A stretch of 64,000 nucleotides of DNA. Source: Candidatus Hydrogenedens sp. (lineage in GTDB: Bacteria; Hydrogenedentota; Hydrogenedentia; Hydrogenedentales; Hydrogenedentaceae). The stretch lies in assembly GCA_035378955.1 (NCBI GenBank), contig DAOSUS010000005.1, positions 33,557 to 97,556 on the forward strand, read 5' to 3'. A program made the position numbers and the translations under genes. Positions 53,431 through 62,582 of this stretch are shown here, one piece after another. Each line of letters begins with the position of its first letter. Positions within the stretch are counted from its first letter, which is position 1. A model generated the notes under the pieces. That model did not search any database, was not told the origin of the DNA, and saw only the letters and a program-made list of their open reading frames with translations.

Positions 53431-54471
53431 ATGGAACCTTCTTTATATTCTGTAAATTTAACAAGGGTAAATCAGCCCGGTAAAGTATGCCTTGAATTAA
53501 AAGGTTCTATTCTTATAATCCATAAGGAAAATTGGGTATCTAAATACTCTTTATATGTCCCTATCGAAGTTGTGAATATTGAAGAGGAAAAACATCGGAA
53601 TTATAGGAAATTATGGGAGAGTATTCTTGGGTTTATGTTAGCGTTCCTTTTATGTATGCCCTTGAGTTTATGGTTTTTCTATAAACCTTTGTTTTATTCT
53701 TATGACCTCCTTTGGGCTATTCCATTAATTGCTCTTTTATTTTTTGCATTAATTGTGGGCTTTTTAGGGCTTTCCCAATTTATCAAATTAAATCCAGCGG
53801 TTAGTCTAATTTTTCATCATCGTTCACGAATGATGAAGATGTCTTTCTGGATAAAGCCCGAAATTCGAGTGGCTCTGGAGAAATTAGTATCACGAATATA
53901 TGAATTAAAAAAGATATTGGAGACAGAGGACTATATTCCATTAAAAGTCTGCCCAATGTGGTTTCATTCCAAGCCATATCGCAAGGCTCTTTTAATGGGT
54001 TTGGCTGTGAGTTTTGTCCTATTTTGTATTATTACAATATTTGTTGTTTTGCAGATAGCTGGAGAATATGGGGAAAAAATCTGGTGGACATACGGTATCC
54101 TTCCCTTTCCTCCGTTCGTATCTGTTATCAGTGAGTATATTCGAAGGAGATTATTATGGGGTGTTCCTAAAGGGTTCAAAAAGGCACGGGATGCTTTTGA
54201 AAAGGAAAACTATTCAACAGCTATTGTGGAACTTCAAAAATTATTAAAAGAACAACCTGATTTAGGCATTGCTCGTTTTTTGTTAATACAACTATTGACG
54301 GAGAAAGGGGAGTATGATAACGCCTTAAAACATTGCGAAGAGTTCTATTTTCAGGAACCTTCCCTGGCAACGGAGATGAAAACAACTATTTGGTGGCTAC
54401 GATGTGTAAAGGAACGAATAGAACATTCGCCCGAGCAATCACAGGATGTAAAGGACATAATTAAAGAATAA
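53431..54471 (+). CDS. Membrane protein with C-terminal TPR-like region, function unknown
   Basis: I do not recognise this 346-residue protein. It has three hydrophobic helical stretches, at about 65-85, 92-115 and 188-212. The N-terminal 55 residues are soluble. The C-terminal third (about 245-330; GFKKARDAFEKENYSTAIVELQKLLKEQ, then a second repeat) reads as TPR-like helices. It starts 104 bp after the divergent esterase gene. Such proteins often scaffold envelope complexes, but there is no direct hint of the partner here. Confidence 0.6.
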   Translation: MEPSLYSVNLTRVNQPGKVCLELKGSILIIHKENWVSKYSLYVPIEVVNIEEEKHRNYRKLWESILGFMLAFLLCMPLSLWFFYKPLFYSYDLLWAIPLIALLFFALIVGFLGLSQFIKLNPAVSLIFHHRSRMMKMSFWIKPEIRVALEKLVSRIYELKKILETEDYIPLKVCPMWFHSKPYRKALLMGLAVSFVLFCIITIFVVLQIAGEYGEKIWWTYGILPFPPFVSVISEYIRRRLLWGVPKGFKKARDAFEKENYSTAIVELQKLLKEQPDLGIARFLLIQLLTEKGEYDNALKHCEEFYFQEPSLATEMKTTIWWLRCVKERIEHSPEQSQDVKDIIKE

Positions 54472-54515
54472 ATAATAGATAAAAAGGGAAAATCTCCTTT
54501 AAGGAGGTATGTTTA

Positions 54516-54534
54516 CCTGGTAACCAGGATTTTT
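54516..54534 (+). terminator. Weak terminator-like hairpin
   Basis: CCTGG (54516-54520) and CCAGG (54524-54528) with a 3-base loop are followed by ATTTTT. A second small palindrome (CTCCTT/AAGGAG, 54494-54506) lies just upstream. It sits between the TPR-like gene and rfbD. Confidence 0.4.
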
Positions 54535-54588
54535 GATAAAATTTAGTAAAATAATAGATATGAATTTATTTTTGAAGGATTTTTTTTT

Positions 54589-55440
54589 ATGAAAAAGGTT
54601 GTGATTTTTGGACATAAAGGGCAATTAGGAAAAGACCTCGTTAAATTATTCCAGTCGGAATATGAAGTTGTTGGATATGATTTACCGGAATGGGATATAA
54701 CCAGTCCGGATATTTATAAATTATTAGATGATTCTGCACCGGATTTGGTTATAAATTCATCAGCATATACAAATGTAGATATGGCAGAAAAAGAGATAGA
54801 CAAAGCGTTTCTTGTAAATGAAATAGGTGCCCGACAAGTTGCAGATTTGGCAAATCAATGGGGAAGTCCGGTGGTCTATTACAGTACGGACTATGTTTTT
54901 GATGGAATGCAGAGGCGACCCTATCGGGAAGATGATATCCCGAACCCCCTATCGGTTTACGGTCGTTCCAAATTAGCCGGTGAGAAATCGGTTATGGATT
55001 ATAATCCGAAACATTATATTTTAAGAACCGCGTGGTTATATGGTCCCGGTGGAAATAATTTTATAGAAAAAATGATTCATCTCTCAAAAACAGCGGAAAA
55101 GTTAGAAATTTCTGAGGACGAAATCGGTTCGCCTACTTATACCTGGGACCTGGCGCAAATAACAAAGAGAATGGTAGAAACACAAAAGTATGGTTTATAT
55201 CATGCTGTCAATTCTGGCGAATGCTCTCGTTATCAATGGATAAAGACATGCTTTGAATACTTAAATATAAAAACCCCCATTATACCGTGTTCTCGTGCAA
55301 AATTTGTATTACCGGCTCCACGCCCCGCTTATTCTGCTATGGATAATCGGAAAATTATGGCGGTGATTGAGTGGAAAATTCCATCATGGCGTGAAGCAAC
55401 CATACAATATTTACTTAGAAGAGGAGAAGAAAATAAATGA
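54589..55440 (+). CDS. rfbD: dTDP-4-dehydrorhamnose reductase
   Basis: The 283-residue SDR-fold enzyme reduces dTDP-4-keto-rhamnose to dTDP-L-rhamnose. It has the NAD(P) loop GHKGQLGKDL at the start, VINSSAYTNVDMAEKE, YYSTDYVFDG and the Tyr-x-x-x-Lys pair of YGRSKLAGE, then RTAWLYGPGGNNFIEKM. It overlaps rfbB by 4 bp (ATGA), so the two are translated together. The rhamnose pathway also needs RfbA and RfbC, which are not in the window. It would supply L-rhamnose for surface glycan. Confidence 0.93.
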   Translation: MKKVVIFGHKGQLGKDLVKLFQSEYEVVGYDLPEWDITSPDIYKLLDDSAPDLVINSSAYTNVDMAEKEIDKAFLVNEIGARQVADLANQWGSPVVYYSTDYVFDGMQRRPYREDDIPNPLSVYGRSKLAGEKSVMDYNPKHYILRTAWLYGPGGNNFIEKMIHLSKTAEKLEISEDEIGSPTYTWDLAQITKRMVETQKYGLYHAVNSGECSRYQWIKTCFEYLNIKTPIIPCSRAKFVLPAPRPAYSAMDNRKIMAVIEWKIPSWREATIQYLLRRGEENK

Positions 55441-56447
55441 AAAAAATACTTGTTACAGGTGGTGCTGGTTTTATCGGGTCTGCATTTATTCGCAATATGT
55501 TAGATTGGTATTCGGATATTTATATAGTAAATCTTGATAAACTTACTTATGCAGGCAATCTGGATAACTTAAAATCAGTGGATACTCATCGTTATACTTT
55601 TATACATGGCGATATTGCGGATGCAGAAGTGATGGAACAATCGATAAAAGGCTGTGATGCTGTGGTAAACTTTGCGGCAGAAACACATGTAGACCGTAGT
55701 TTGATGGGAGCAAAAGATTTTCTTCGCACCAATGTAGAAGGGGTTTATCAAGTTTTACTAAGTGCAAAGAACAACAATGTTAGCAGGGTTGTTTTAGTCT
55801 CTACAGATGAAGTATATGGAAGTAGAGATGTTGGTTCTGCATTAGAAACAGATACTATTTTTCCAAGGAATCCGTATAGTGCTTCTAAAGCAGGAGGAGA
55901 ACTTTTAGGAAAAGCGTTTTTTGAATCCTTTAAATTGCCTGTCCTTATTACTCGTGGATGTAATACTTATGGACCGTATCAATACCCGGAAAAAGTGCTT
56001 CCTTTATTTATTACCAACGCCCTGGAAGGTAAACCCTTACCCTTATATAAAGGAGGAGAGCATAATATTCGGGATTGGCTCTATGTAGATGACCATTGTC
56101 GTGCCATAGATTTCGTCTTACGGAAAGGAATACCCGGTGAAATTTATAATATTTCAGCAGGATTTGAAAAAGAAAACATCGAAATTACAAGAAAGGTTCT
56201 TGAACTCACAGGTAAAGATGAAAGTCTAATCCAATGGGTGCCTGACCGTCCGGGACATGACCGAAGATATTCTATGAATTCAGATAAACTCCGTAATTTA
56301 GGATGGAAACCTGAAATATCATGGGAAGAAGGTATACAAAAAACAGTGCAGTGGTATATAGAAAATGAATGGTGGTGGCGACGGATAAAAGAGGGTGAAT
56401 TTAAAAAATATTATGAAGAACAATATATAAAAAGAAAAAATACATAA
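55437..56447 (+). CDS. rfbB: dTDP-glucose 4,6-dehydratase
   Basis: The 336-residue extended SDR converts dTDP-glucose to the 4-keto-6-deoxy intermediate. GGAGFIGSAFIRN is the NAD loop; VNFAAETHVDRSL, STDEVYGS and the YSASKAGGE catalytic Tyr/Lys pair follow, then RGCNTYGPYQYPEKVLPLFI and NIRDWLYVDDHCRAI, all typical of RfbB. It starts within the rfbD stop (ATGA). A small DUF6485 gene is next, after 17 bp. Together with rfbD it points to rhamnose-containing surface polysaccharide. Confidence 0.95.
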   Translation: MKKILVTGGAGFIGSAFIRNMLDWYSDIYIVNLDKLTYAGNLDNLKSVDTHRYTFIHGDIADAEVMEQSIKGCDAVVNFAAETHVDRSLMGAKDFLRTNVEGVYQVLLSAKNNNVSRVVLVSTDEVYGSRDVGSALETDTIFPRNPYSASKAGGELLGKAFFESFKLPVLITRGCNTYGPYQYPEKVLPLFITNALEGKPLPLYKGGEHNIRDWLYVDDHCRAIDFVLRKGIPGEIYNISAGFEKENIEITRKVLELTGKDESLIQWVPDRPGHDRRYSMNSDKLRNLGWKPEISWEEGIQKTVQWYIENEWWWRRIKEGEFKKYYEEQYIKRKNT

Positions 56448-56464
56448 ATAGAGGAGATTATCTT

Positions 56465-56674
56465 ATGGCTCAGGAATGCAAAAATCAAGAACGCAATCAG
56501 TCTTTTTGTTCATGCAGTTACCCTGGTTGCTCAAGGCATGCGGTATGTTGTGAATGTCTTCAATATCATCTTAAAAAACGGCAACTACCGGGTTGTTGTT
56601 TCCCTCCAGAAGCAGAGAAAACTTATGACCGTTCCTTTGAGGCATTTGCCCGTGCGTGGGGATTAACAAAATAA
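56465..56674 (+). CDS. DUF6485 family small Cys-rich protein
   Basis: The 69-residue cytosolic protein has nine cysteines. They are arranged CKNQERNQSFCSCSYPGCSRHAVCCEC, then CC in LPGCCFP, followed by the conserved end EKTYDRSFEAFARAWG. The pattern fits the DUF6485 family, whose members are short and probably bind a metal such as zinc or an Fe-S cluster. It sits between rfbB and ribokinase, 17 bp and 19 bp away, so it is likely part of one operon. Function unknown. Confidence 0.8.
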   Translation: MAQECKNQERNQSFCSCSYPGCSRHAVCCECLQYHLKKRQLPGCCFPPEAEKTYDRSFEAFARAWGLTK

Positions 56675-56693
56675 ATCGAAGAGTATTATAAAT

Positions 56694-57656
56694 ATGAATA
56701 AGAAATTCATTGATACATTAAAAAGCCAGAAAAAGAAAATAGTCGTTGTTGGCAGTGCTAATGTAGATATTGTAGCCAGAGTACCCCGTTTACCGAAGGA
56801 AGGTGAATCCTTTCGAGGTGAGTCTTTATCTATAGTTTTTGGAGGTAAAGGAGCCAATCAAGCCGTTTCACTTGCAAGGTTAGGTGCGGATATAAACTTT
56901 ATAAGTTGTGTGGGGAAAGACCATTTTGGTAGGAGTATGAAAAAAGGTTTTAAAGATGAAGGGATACCTATAAATACGATAAAAGAAACCCCGGATGCTT
57001 TTTCTGGAACTGCATTAATTTTTGTGGATAAAGACGGGAAAAATAGTATTGTTGTAATTGCGGGAGCCAATCATGAATTGAAACCTGAAGATATAATAAG
57101 ACAGGAGAAGATTTTTCAGAAAGGGGATATTTTGCTAACACAATTGGAGTTGCTCCCGGAGACTATTGAAACGGCTCTGATATTAGCCAAAAAGAACGGC
57201 ATGATAACCATTGTAGATGCGGGTCCTCCACGGAATATCTCGAAGCATATTTTTCCTTATATAGATGTAATATCCCCCAATGAGACAGAGACCGAATTCC
57301 TTACGGGCATGAACCCCTCAAAGTCTGAGAACAGATTAAAATGTGCTGAAAAGTTTTTAAAGATGGGGGTGTCTTCTGTGGTTCTTAAATTAGGTTCTCA
57401 GGGTTGTTATTATAACGATGGCAAATTTGAGATTTATGCGCCCAGTTATAAAGTCCCTGTTGTGGATACTACTGCGGCAGGAGATGCATTCACATCTGCT
57501 TTGGCTTTTGCATGGGGACAGGCGGAGATTGATGAAGTGTTGGATTTTGCCAATGCTGTTGGTGCATTAGCCTGTACAAAATTTGGTGCCCAACCCTCCA
57601 TGCCTCATCTGGATGAAGTGCAAAAGTTTCTAAAAAAACATAAAAAATGGAAGTAA
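56694..57656 (+). CDS. rbsK: Ribokinase (PfkB family sugar kinase)
   Basis: The 320-residue PfkB-fold kinase has VVGSANVDIVARVPRLPKEGE, the first signature GGKGANQAVSLARLGAD, and the ATP/anion-hole block DTTAAGDAFTSALAFA near residue 260. The DTTAAGD version is the usual one of ribokinases (Asp as catalytic base). It phosphorylates D-ribose or a related pentose. The next gene, 13 bp later, is a pentulose-phosphate epimerase, consistent with entry of ribose or an allulose-type sugar into the pentose phosphate pathway. Confidence 0.87.
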   Translation: MNKKFIDTLKSQKKKIVVVGSANVDIVARVPRLPKEGESFRGESLSIVFGGKGANQAVSLARLGADINFISCVGKDHFGRSMKKGFKDEGIPINTIKETPDAFSGTALIFVDKDGKNSIVVIAGANHELKPEDIIRQEKIFQKGDILLTQLELLPETIETALILAKKNGMITIVDAGPPRNISKHIFPYIDVISPNETETEFLTGMNPSKSENRLKCAEKFLKMGVSSVVLKLGSQGCYYNDGKFEIYAPSYKVPVVDTTAAGDAFTSALAFAWGQAEIDEVLDFANAVGALACTKFGAQPSMPHLDEVQKFLKKHKKWK

Positions 57657-57669
57657 AAGAGTATTACTT

Positions 57670-58377
57670 ATGAGTGAAAATAAAATAAATTTAGATAAAG
57701 TGAAGTATTCTGCATCCGTAATGTGTCTTGACCTTGGGCGATTAAAAGAAGAATTTCATCTTGTTCAGAAAATAGGTATTGATGAACTCCATTTTGATAT
57801 CATGGATGGCACCTTTGTGCCTAATTTAACATTGGGGTTTGATTTCATCTCTTTAGCCCGTAAATGTTGTTCATTACCCTGTTGGGCTCATTTAATGATT
57901 ATGCGACCCGAACGATATATAAAACGATTGGTAGACCTCGGTTGTGCAGGTGTTATCGTCCATGTGGAGACCTGTTTACATGCTCACCGAGCAGTTAAAC
58001 AAATTCGTGAATATGGACTTTCACCGGGAATAGCCGTAAATCCGATGACCCCCTTAGATGAACTGGAATATCTTTTACCAGAAGTTGACCGTGTATTAAT
58101 TATGGCTGTGGACCCGGGTTATGCCGGACAAAAAATAATTCCCCAAACTTTTGAGCGAATTCAAATTCTTTCGCGAAAAATACAGTATCATAAATATCCG
58201 GTTGATATTGAGATTGACGGAAACATTACAGTGAAAAACTGTGCCAAATTTATTCGTTTAGGTGGAAATGTTTTTGTATTAGGCTCTTCCAGCATTTTTT
58301 TCGGAACTACACGAAATTATGAAGAAAGTTTCCCTCACTTCAAAAAAGAGGTGGCCGAACAAATTCATACTGTATAA
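57670..58377 (+). CDS. Ribulose-phosphate 3-epimerase family protein
   Basis: This 235-residue (beta/alpha)8 protein has the family features IDELHFDIMDGTFVPNLTLG, CWAHLMIMRPERYI, GIAVNPMTPLDELEYLLPEVD, VLIMAVDPGYAGQKIIPQ and EIDGNIT. Acidic and His metal ligands are in place. The usual start SPSILSADF is changed to SASVMCLDLG, and HxEA to VHVETC, so it may be the related allulose-6-phosphate 3-epimerase or another member rather than Rpe itself. It is in an operon with ribokinase. Confidence 0.85.
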   Translation: MSENKINLDKVKYSASVMCLDLGRLKEEFHLVQKIGIDELHFDIMDGTFVPNLTLGFDFISLARKCCSLPCWAHLMIMRPERYIKRLVDLGCAGVIVHVETCLHAHRAVKQIREYGLSPGIAVNPMTPLDELEYLLPEVDRVLIMAVDPGYAGQKIIPQTFERIQILSRKIQYHKYPVDIEIDGNITVKNCAKFIRLGGNVFVLGSSSIFFGTTRNYEESFPHFKKEVAEQIHTV

Positions 58378-58383
58378 ATTTCT

Positions 58384-59346
58384 CTATTTTACCTTTTCTC
58401 TTCTCTCTTTTAATTCTCGCCAGGTGGTTAATATAATCTTTTCATTTTCTAAAAATTTCTTAAATTCGGGGTTCATCATTATTAAATAGTCCCCTTTTCG
58501 TGTAGTAGAAGATTGCGTAAAATAAGGAAATTCTTCTGTTGGTATAGCACAATGCAAAATAACCTCTGTAACACCGGGTTTCATTTCATGAAGGGCTTTT
58601 GTCAAGGGTTCAAACTTATCCTCCGTTTTCCAATCATAGGTAAAAGTTAAAACATCATCTACAACAGGAAGCCCTCCTTCCCAGATTTTTTTCGCCCACG
58701 AATAAATTATTTCTTTGGGCATGGGTAATTCTTGTTGCAAATATTGCATGTGTCCTCCCGGAAAAAGAACAGGAATTTGTTTCTCTATACCTAAATTAAT
58801 ATATTTCTCCATAAATTTTAAACTGGAAAACAATGTTCCCATGTGTGAATCTAAATGGGTAGGTTTTATTCCCATTTTTTCAGCAAGAGCCAGTTGGGCT
58901 CGAATTTCTCTATCCACTTCTTCCGGTGAAGCATTCGCTACAACATTTTTAACATCGCCCCACATATAACCTGTTTCATCTACTAATCCAGGAACTTGTT
59001 GGAAACCAGAAACAGGTCCCCACCGATAATTATCCCACTCTGAAGTTAATGTCAGGTGAAGTCCTGCATCCCACTGTGGATTTTTCTTCCATTCTTTTAC
59101 AAATTGCTCAACCCATGCACAGGGCATCATAATACTACAAGAGGTAGCTACCCCTTTTGTAAAGGCTTCAAATGTTGCTTTGTTTGCTCCAAGACATAGA
59201 CCTACATCATCAATATGAAAGATAACTACGCGACTTCCTTTTTCCCAGCCTAATCGTTCTGCATAAGGTACTTCCTCATCTGAAAAAACATGGATGGCAA
59301 CGAATGAAAATAACATTAATGAGATGAAAAATAAATTTTTGTTCAT
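58384..59346 (-). CDS. Secreted YdjC/ChbG-type carbohydrate deacetylase
   Basis: The 320-residue precursor has a signal peptide (about 1-22). The body belongs to the YdjC/ChbG fold: VVIFHIDDVGLCLGANKATFEAF (acidic metal ligand), DAGLHLTLTSEWDNYRWGPVSG (His ligand) and KPTHLDSHMGTLF (second His pair). ChbG removes acetyl from chitooligosaccharides in the cytoplasm; this one is exported, so it may act on exported or environmental N-acetyl sugars. It is convergent with the epimerase gene, 6 bp apart at the stops. Confidence 0.85.
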   Translation of the reverse strand: MNKNLFFISLMLFSFVAIHVFSDEEVPYAERLGWEKGSRVVIFHIDDVGLCLGANKATFEAFTKGVATSCSIMMPCAWVEQFVKEWKKNPQWDAGLHLTLTSEWDNYRWGPVSGFQQVPGLVDETGYMWGDVKNVVANASPEEVDREIRAQLALAEKMGIKPTHLDSHMGTLFSSLKFMEKYINLGIEKQIPVLFPGGHMQYLQQELPMPKEIIYSWAKKIWEGGLPVVDDVLTFTYDWKTEDKFEPLTKALHEMKPGVTEVILHCAIPTEEFPYFTQSSTTRKGDYLIMMNPEFKKFLENEKIILTTWRELKERREKVK

Positions 59347-59508
59347 AAAAAACCCTTTCTATATTGAAAAACACATGACAAAAGTGGGAAAATATTAAAA
59401 ATATTATACTTGTTTTACATTTGAAAAGACAATTACAATTATTACAATAGCAGAAAATTATAAGATTATATGAAAAATATTAGGCGAAATTTATAAGGTA
59501 TTAATTTC

Positions 59509-60267
59509 ATGAGAAAAACTTTACAAGATTATAATGTTTCGCCCGGTTCAAAAATAGATGCGGATGCGGTATGTGTACAATGCGGAACTGTTAATCCGGA
59601 AGGAACATTAATTTGCAGAACTTGTGGTAATAATCTGCGTGACCAGCGTAGATTGCGTTTGCAGGCGGAGGAGCAGTTACTGGCAGGTGAAGAAACTTTA
59701 CCCAGTCCACGAAAAATTGTATTGGGAATTATTGCGGTTATCGGGACGATACTTATTATTATCGCTGGAATTAATGCAGATAGGATTATGCTTTGGCTGG
59801 TAAGTAGTGGTAGCGAGTATACAACAGAAAATCCGTGGTCAGGAGAATTGGGCAATCAGTTATCTATTATGGTAGAAGATTTAAGATTGCAGGTTTTAGC
59901 AAGTAATCAGATTTATAATGCGATACGACAACCCATCAATACAGAAAATCCTGAGGGAATTTTTGTTATTGCGATTCGCAATGCAGAAGAAGATATCGTT
60001 CCTGTGGGTAAAGCAATGGTTAAAAGTAAAGGAGATAATTATTTGTTTACCGCATTGCTTGATAATGGTGCTCAGGTGCGTGGAGTTGCTCAAAAGCAGG
60101 AGCAGAAATTGGTCGCCTATTGGGATAAGGCTTCCTGTGAGTGGAATGGACAAAAAGGCTCTGCCTCTGGAATTGTTTCTAAAAGAGATGATGGAAGGTA
60201 TGAGGGATATGGAGGAACAGATTTAACTAATGAAAACTTTGGATTTTACGCTTTTAAGTTGCCTTAA
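59509..60267 (+). CDS. Zinc-ribbon, single-helix membrane protein of unknown function
   Basis: The 252-residue protein begins with a zinc-ribbon domain: VCVQCGTVNPEGTLICRTCGNN, two CxxC pairs at about residues 22-25 and 36-39. A basic stretch, one membrane helix (about 67-88) and an extracytoplasmic C-terminal beta domain (about 105-252) follow. This layout is widespread in orphan bacterial proteins; I can assign no role. A poorly conserved 161-bp region precedes it. It starts 77 bp before ftsY, so they may share a transcript, but no functional tie is evident. Confidence 0.65.
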   Translation: MRKTLQDYNVSPGSKIDADAVCVQCGTVNPEGTLICRTCGNNLRDQRRLRLQAEEQLLAGEETLPSPRKIVLGIIAVIGTILIIIAGINADRIMLWLVSSGSEYTTENPWSGELGNQLSIMVEDLRLQVLASNQIYNAIRQPINTENPEGIFVIAIRNAEEDIVPVGKAMVKSKGDNYLFTALLDNGAQVRGVAQKQEQKLVAYWDKASCEWNGQKGSASGIVSKRDDGRYEGYGGTDLTNENFGFYAFKLP

Positions 60268-60343
60268 TCTTTTCGTTCCTTAATAATTTTCATTCAAATC
60301 TAATTTATTCTTAAGTATTATTAGTAATGAAGGGTTTAATTTT

Positions 60344-61261
60344 ATGTTTAAAATCTTTTCAAATCTTAAACAAAAACTACAAAAGACAAGAAGTGTTCTA
60401 ACGGATGGTATAAAAAATCTTTTTTCTTTATATCCAAAAATTAATGATGATGTTTATAATTCTCTGGAAGAACTGCTTATAGAAGCGGACTTGGGAGTAA
60501 ATACAAGTTTGTTTTTAATAGAGCGACTAAAAGAGGAGGTTAAGAAACAGGGAATAACAGAAGCGGAACAAATTATGCCTCTATTAAAAACAATTATGTT
60601 GGAGATATTAAAAACAGGAGAACACGAAATAAATTGGAATGCAGAGCCGCAGCCCCATGTTACTTTAATTGTAGGTGTAAATGGCTCCGGAAAAACTACT
60701 ACTGCGGGGAAAATTTCCGCTCAATTGGTTAAAGAAAACAAAAAAGTAATTTTAGCCGCAGGGGATACTTTCCGTGCAGCCGCAGGAGAACAATTAGAAA
60801 TTTGGAGCCAGCGTAGTGGTGCCGATTTAATACGACATCAAGAAGGAGCAGATCCTGCAGCTGTAGCGTATGATGCTGTAGATGCAGGTATTGCACGAAA
60901 GGCTCAAAATGTAATTATTGATACTGCTGGAAGATTACATACCAAAGTAAATCTGATGGAAGAATTAAAAAAAGTCTACCGTGTTATTAAGAAACGGATG
61001 CCAGAAGCCCCTCATGAGGTTCTTTTAGTCCTCGATGCGACAACAGGGCAAAATGCTTTGCAACAGGCACGAATTTTTACAGAGGCTCTGAATATAACAG
61101 GGATTGTCCTTACAAAATTAGATGGCACGGCGAAAGGAGGAATGATATTTGGTATTCAGAAGGAGCTAAACATTCCTATAAAATTAATTGGAGTTGGAGA
61201 AGGAGTTGAAGATTTACAGCCTTTTGACCCGAATTCATTTGTTGATGCTTTGTTTAATTGA
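60344..61261 (+). CDS. ftsY: Signal recognition particle receptor FtsY
   Basis: The 305-residue SRP-family GTPase pairs with Ffh to deliver ribosomes to the translocon. It has the N-domain helices (LLIEADLGVNTSLFLIERL), the Walker A GVNGSGKTTT (111-120), DTFRAAAGEQLEIWSQR, DTAGRLHTKVNLMEEL and TKLDGTAKGG. The acidic A-domain of the E. coli protein is absent, giving the short form common in many phyla. A UDG-like gene follows after 15 bp. Confidence 0.96.
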   Translation: MFKIFSNLKQKLQKTRSVLTDGIKNLFSLYPKINDDVYNSLEELLIEADLGVNTSLFLIERLKEEVKKQGITEAEQIMPLLKTIMLEILKTGEHEINWNAEPQPHVTLIVGVNGSGKTTTAGKISAQLVKENKKVILAAGDTFRAAAGEQLEIWSQRSGADLIRHQEGADPAAVAYDAVDAGIARKAQNVIIDTAGRLHTKVNLMEELKKVYRVIKKRMPEAPHEVLLVLDATTGQNALQQARIFTEALNITGIVLTKLDGTAKGGMIFGIQKELNIPIKLIGVGEGVEDLQPFDPNSFVDALFN

Positions 61262-61276
61262 AAATTTTGAATTATT

Positions 61277-61903
61277 ATGGGCCCATATCCAGACAACATC
61301 TACAAAATTGCTTTAGAAATACAGAAATGCCGATTTTGTGATAACAAACTGCCTTTAGGTGCTAATCCTGTTTTACGTGTAGGAGAACGGTTATCTCCCA
61401 TACTTATTGTGGGTCAGGCGCCAGGATTAAAAGTCCATAAAACAGGATTACCATGGAATGATCCCAGTGGTGATAAACTTCGCTTGTGGTTAAATGTATC
61501 GCGAGAGCAATTTTATGATACACGCTATTTTACAATTATTCCTACAGGATTTTGCTATCCCGGTCGTGATGTAAGAGGTGGCGATTTACCTCCGCGGGAA
61601 GAATGTATTGATTTATGGTGGAGCCAACTTTTACCGTTAACATATCCTTTTGAACTAATCTTGTTAGTAGGACGCTATGCACAACGATTATTCCTGAATG
61701 AAAGATTACCTGCTACCTTAACAGAAACAATTCGATTATGGAAAAATTTCTATCCGCCTGCAATTGTCTGTCCCCATCCGTCTTTTCGTAATAATCTTTG
61801 GCTAAAGAAAAATAAAGAGTTTATCAGCGAGGTGGTGCCTTTTATTCGGGAAAAGGTTCATTTTTTAATGCAACAAGTAAATGCAAGAGAATTTGAAATT
61901 TAA
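61277..61903 (+). CDS. Uracil-DNA glycosylase family protein
   Basis: The 208-residue protein has the UDG-fold motifs: LIVGQAPGLKVHKTGLPW (46-60, motif A-like) and CPHPSFRN (165-172, motif B-like), with ITLLVG-type beta strands between. C18, C21, C93 and C165 could form an Fe-S site, as in family 4 and 5 UDGs, but this is not proven. It would be DNA repair, removing uracil or another damaged base. The first motif lacks the usual Asp/Glu after GxAPG, so activity is uncertain. It is 15 bp after ftsY. Confidence 0.75.
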   Translation: MGPYPDNIYKIALEIQKCRFCDNKLPLGANPVLRVGERLSPILIVGQAPGLKVHKTGLPWNDPSGDKLRLWLNVSREQFYDTRYFTIIPTGFCYPGRDVRGGDLPPREECIDLWWSQLLPLTYPFELILLVGRYAQRLFLNERLPATLTETIRLWKNFYPPAIVCPHPSFRNNLWLKKNKEFISEVVPFIREKVHFLMQQVNAREFEI

Positions 61904-61985
61904 ACTGAAAAGTGATATAAATAAATATGTTTCTATACAACAAAAAGAAACAAAAAACTTAAACTTAAACAAGAAAGGGCAACAT

Positions 61986-62417
61986 ATGAAGAAACAATTA
62001 TTTCTGTTCGCTGTGGTAATGGCAACAGTTTGTGTATCACTAATCATCCTTGGTTGTCAAACTGCAAAGAAGGTATCGCCAGAGGAAGCGGTAACTGCTC
62101 AGGTTAACAAATTTGTGGAAGCAATGAAAGCGAAAAATTTAGATGGTGTTATGGCCATTTTCTCTGAAAAATTTGAACACTATGAATGGGGTGATAAAGC
62201 AGGTGCTCGTGAATTTTTACAGCAAGCCATTGATGTGGGTTATTTAGATGGTTTAGAGATTGATTTAAGCAAAATGCAAATTAAATTAGAAGGCTCAACC
62301 GCTACTGTATATCCGATAGATATTAAAGGGAACTTTGGTTCTACTACGGTTGAACTGGTTTTTACCAATGAAAATGGTAATTGGCTGGTTACAGGTTTAG
62401 ACGCAAGCGATATATAA
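61986..62417 (+). CDS. Small lipoprotein with SnoaL/NTF2-like (DUF4440-type) domain
   Basis: The 143-residue precursor has a lipoprotein signal (Cys after LIILG, about residue 24). The mature part, from EEAVTAQVNKFVEAMKAKNLDGVMAIFSEKFEHY on, has the cone-shaped NTF2-like helix-sheet pattern, ending VELVFTNENGNWLVTGLD. Such domains bind small ligands or act as scaffolds; no specific function can be given. The ATG at 61986, with AAAGGG upstream, is used instead of an ATG 105 bp earlier in the same frame. A terminator follows at 62476. Confidence 0.75.
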   Translation: MKKQLFLFAVVMATVCVSLIILGCQTAKKVSPEEAVTAQVNKFVEAMKAKNLDGVMAIFSEKFEHYEWGDKAGAREFLQQAIDVGYLDGLEIDLSKMQIKLEGSTATVYPIDIKGNFGSTTVELVFTNENGNWLVTGLDASDI

Positions 62418-62475
62418 TCGAATATAATATCTTTGCAAATTAAATTGTAATGTAGTTTTTATATAGAAGGCAAGA

Positions 62476-62516
62476 GGGACTACGGCATTCAGGTGGAGTG
62501 TCGTAGTTCCGTTTTT
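62476..62516 (+). terminator. Rho-independent terminator after the small lipoprotein gene
   Basis: GGGACTACGGCA (62476-62487) pairs with TGTCGTAGTTCC (62499-62510), 12 bp with two G-T pairs and an 11-base loop, followed by GTTTTT. Confidence 0.85.
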
Positions 62517-62582
62517 ATAATGTAGATAAATATCATTATTTTAATAGTCTATGATTTAATGTGTGTATAAAGGAGTAAGGAA

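Noticed and set aside
54494..54525. AAGGAGGT directly before ATGTTTACCTGGTAA, as if a tiny 4-codon ORF
   Set aside because: Spacing of about one base between ribosome site and ATG and only four codons; more likely part of the hairpins that end transcription.
59347..59508. 162-bp gap between the deacetylase and zinc-ribbon genes
   Set aside because: Divergent intergenic region rich in A and T; probably promoters, nothing specific seen.
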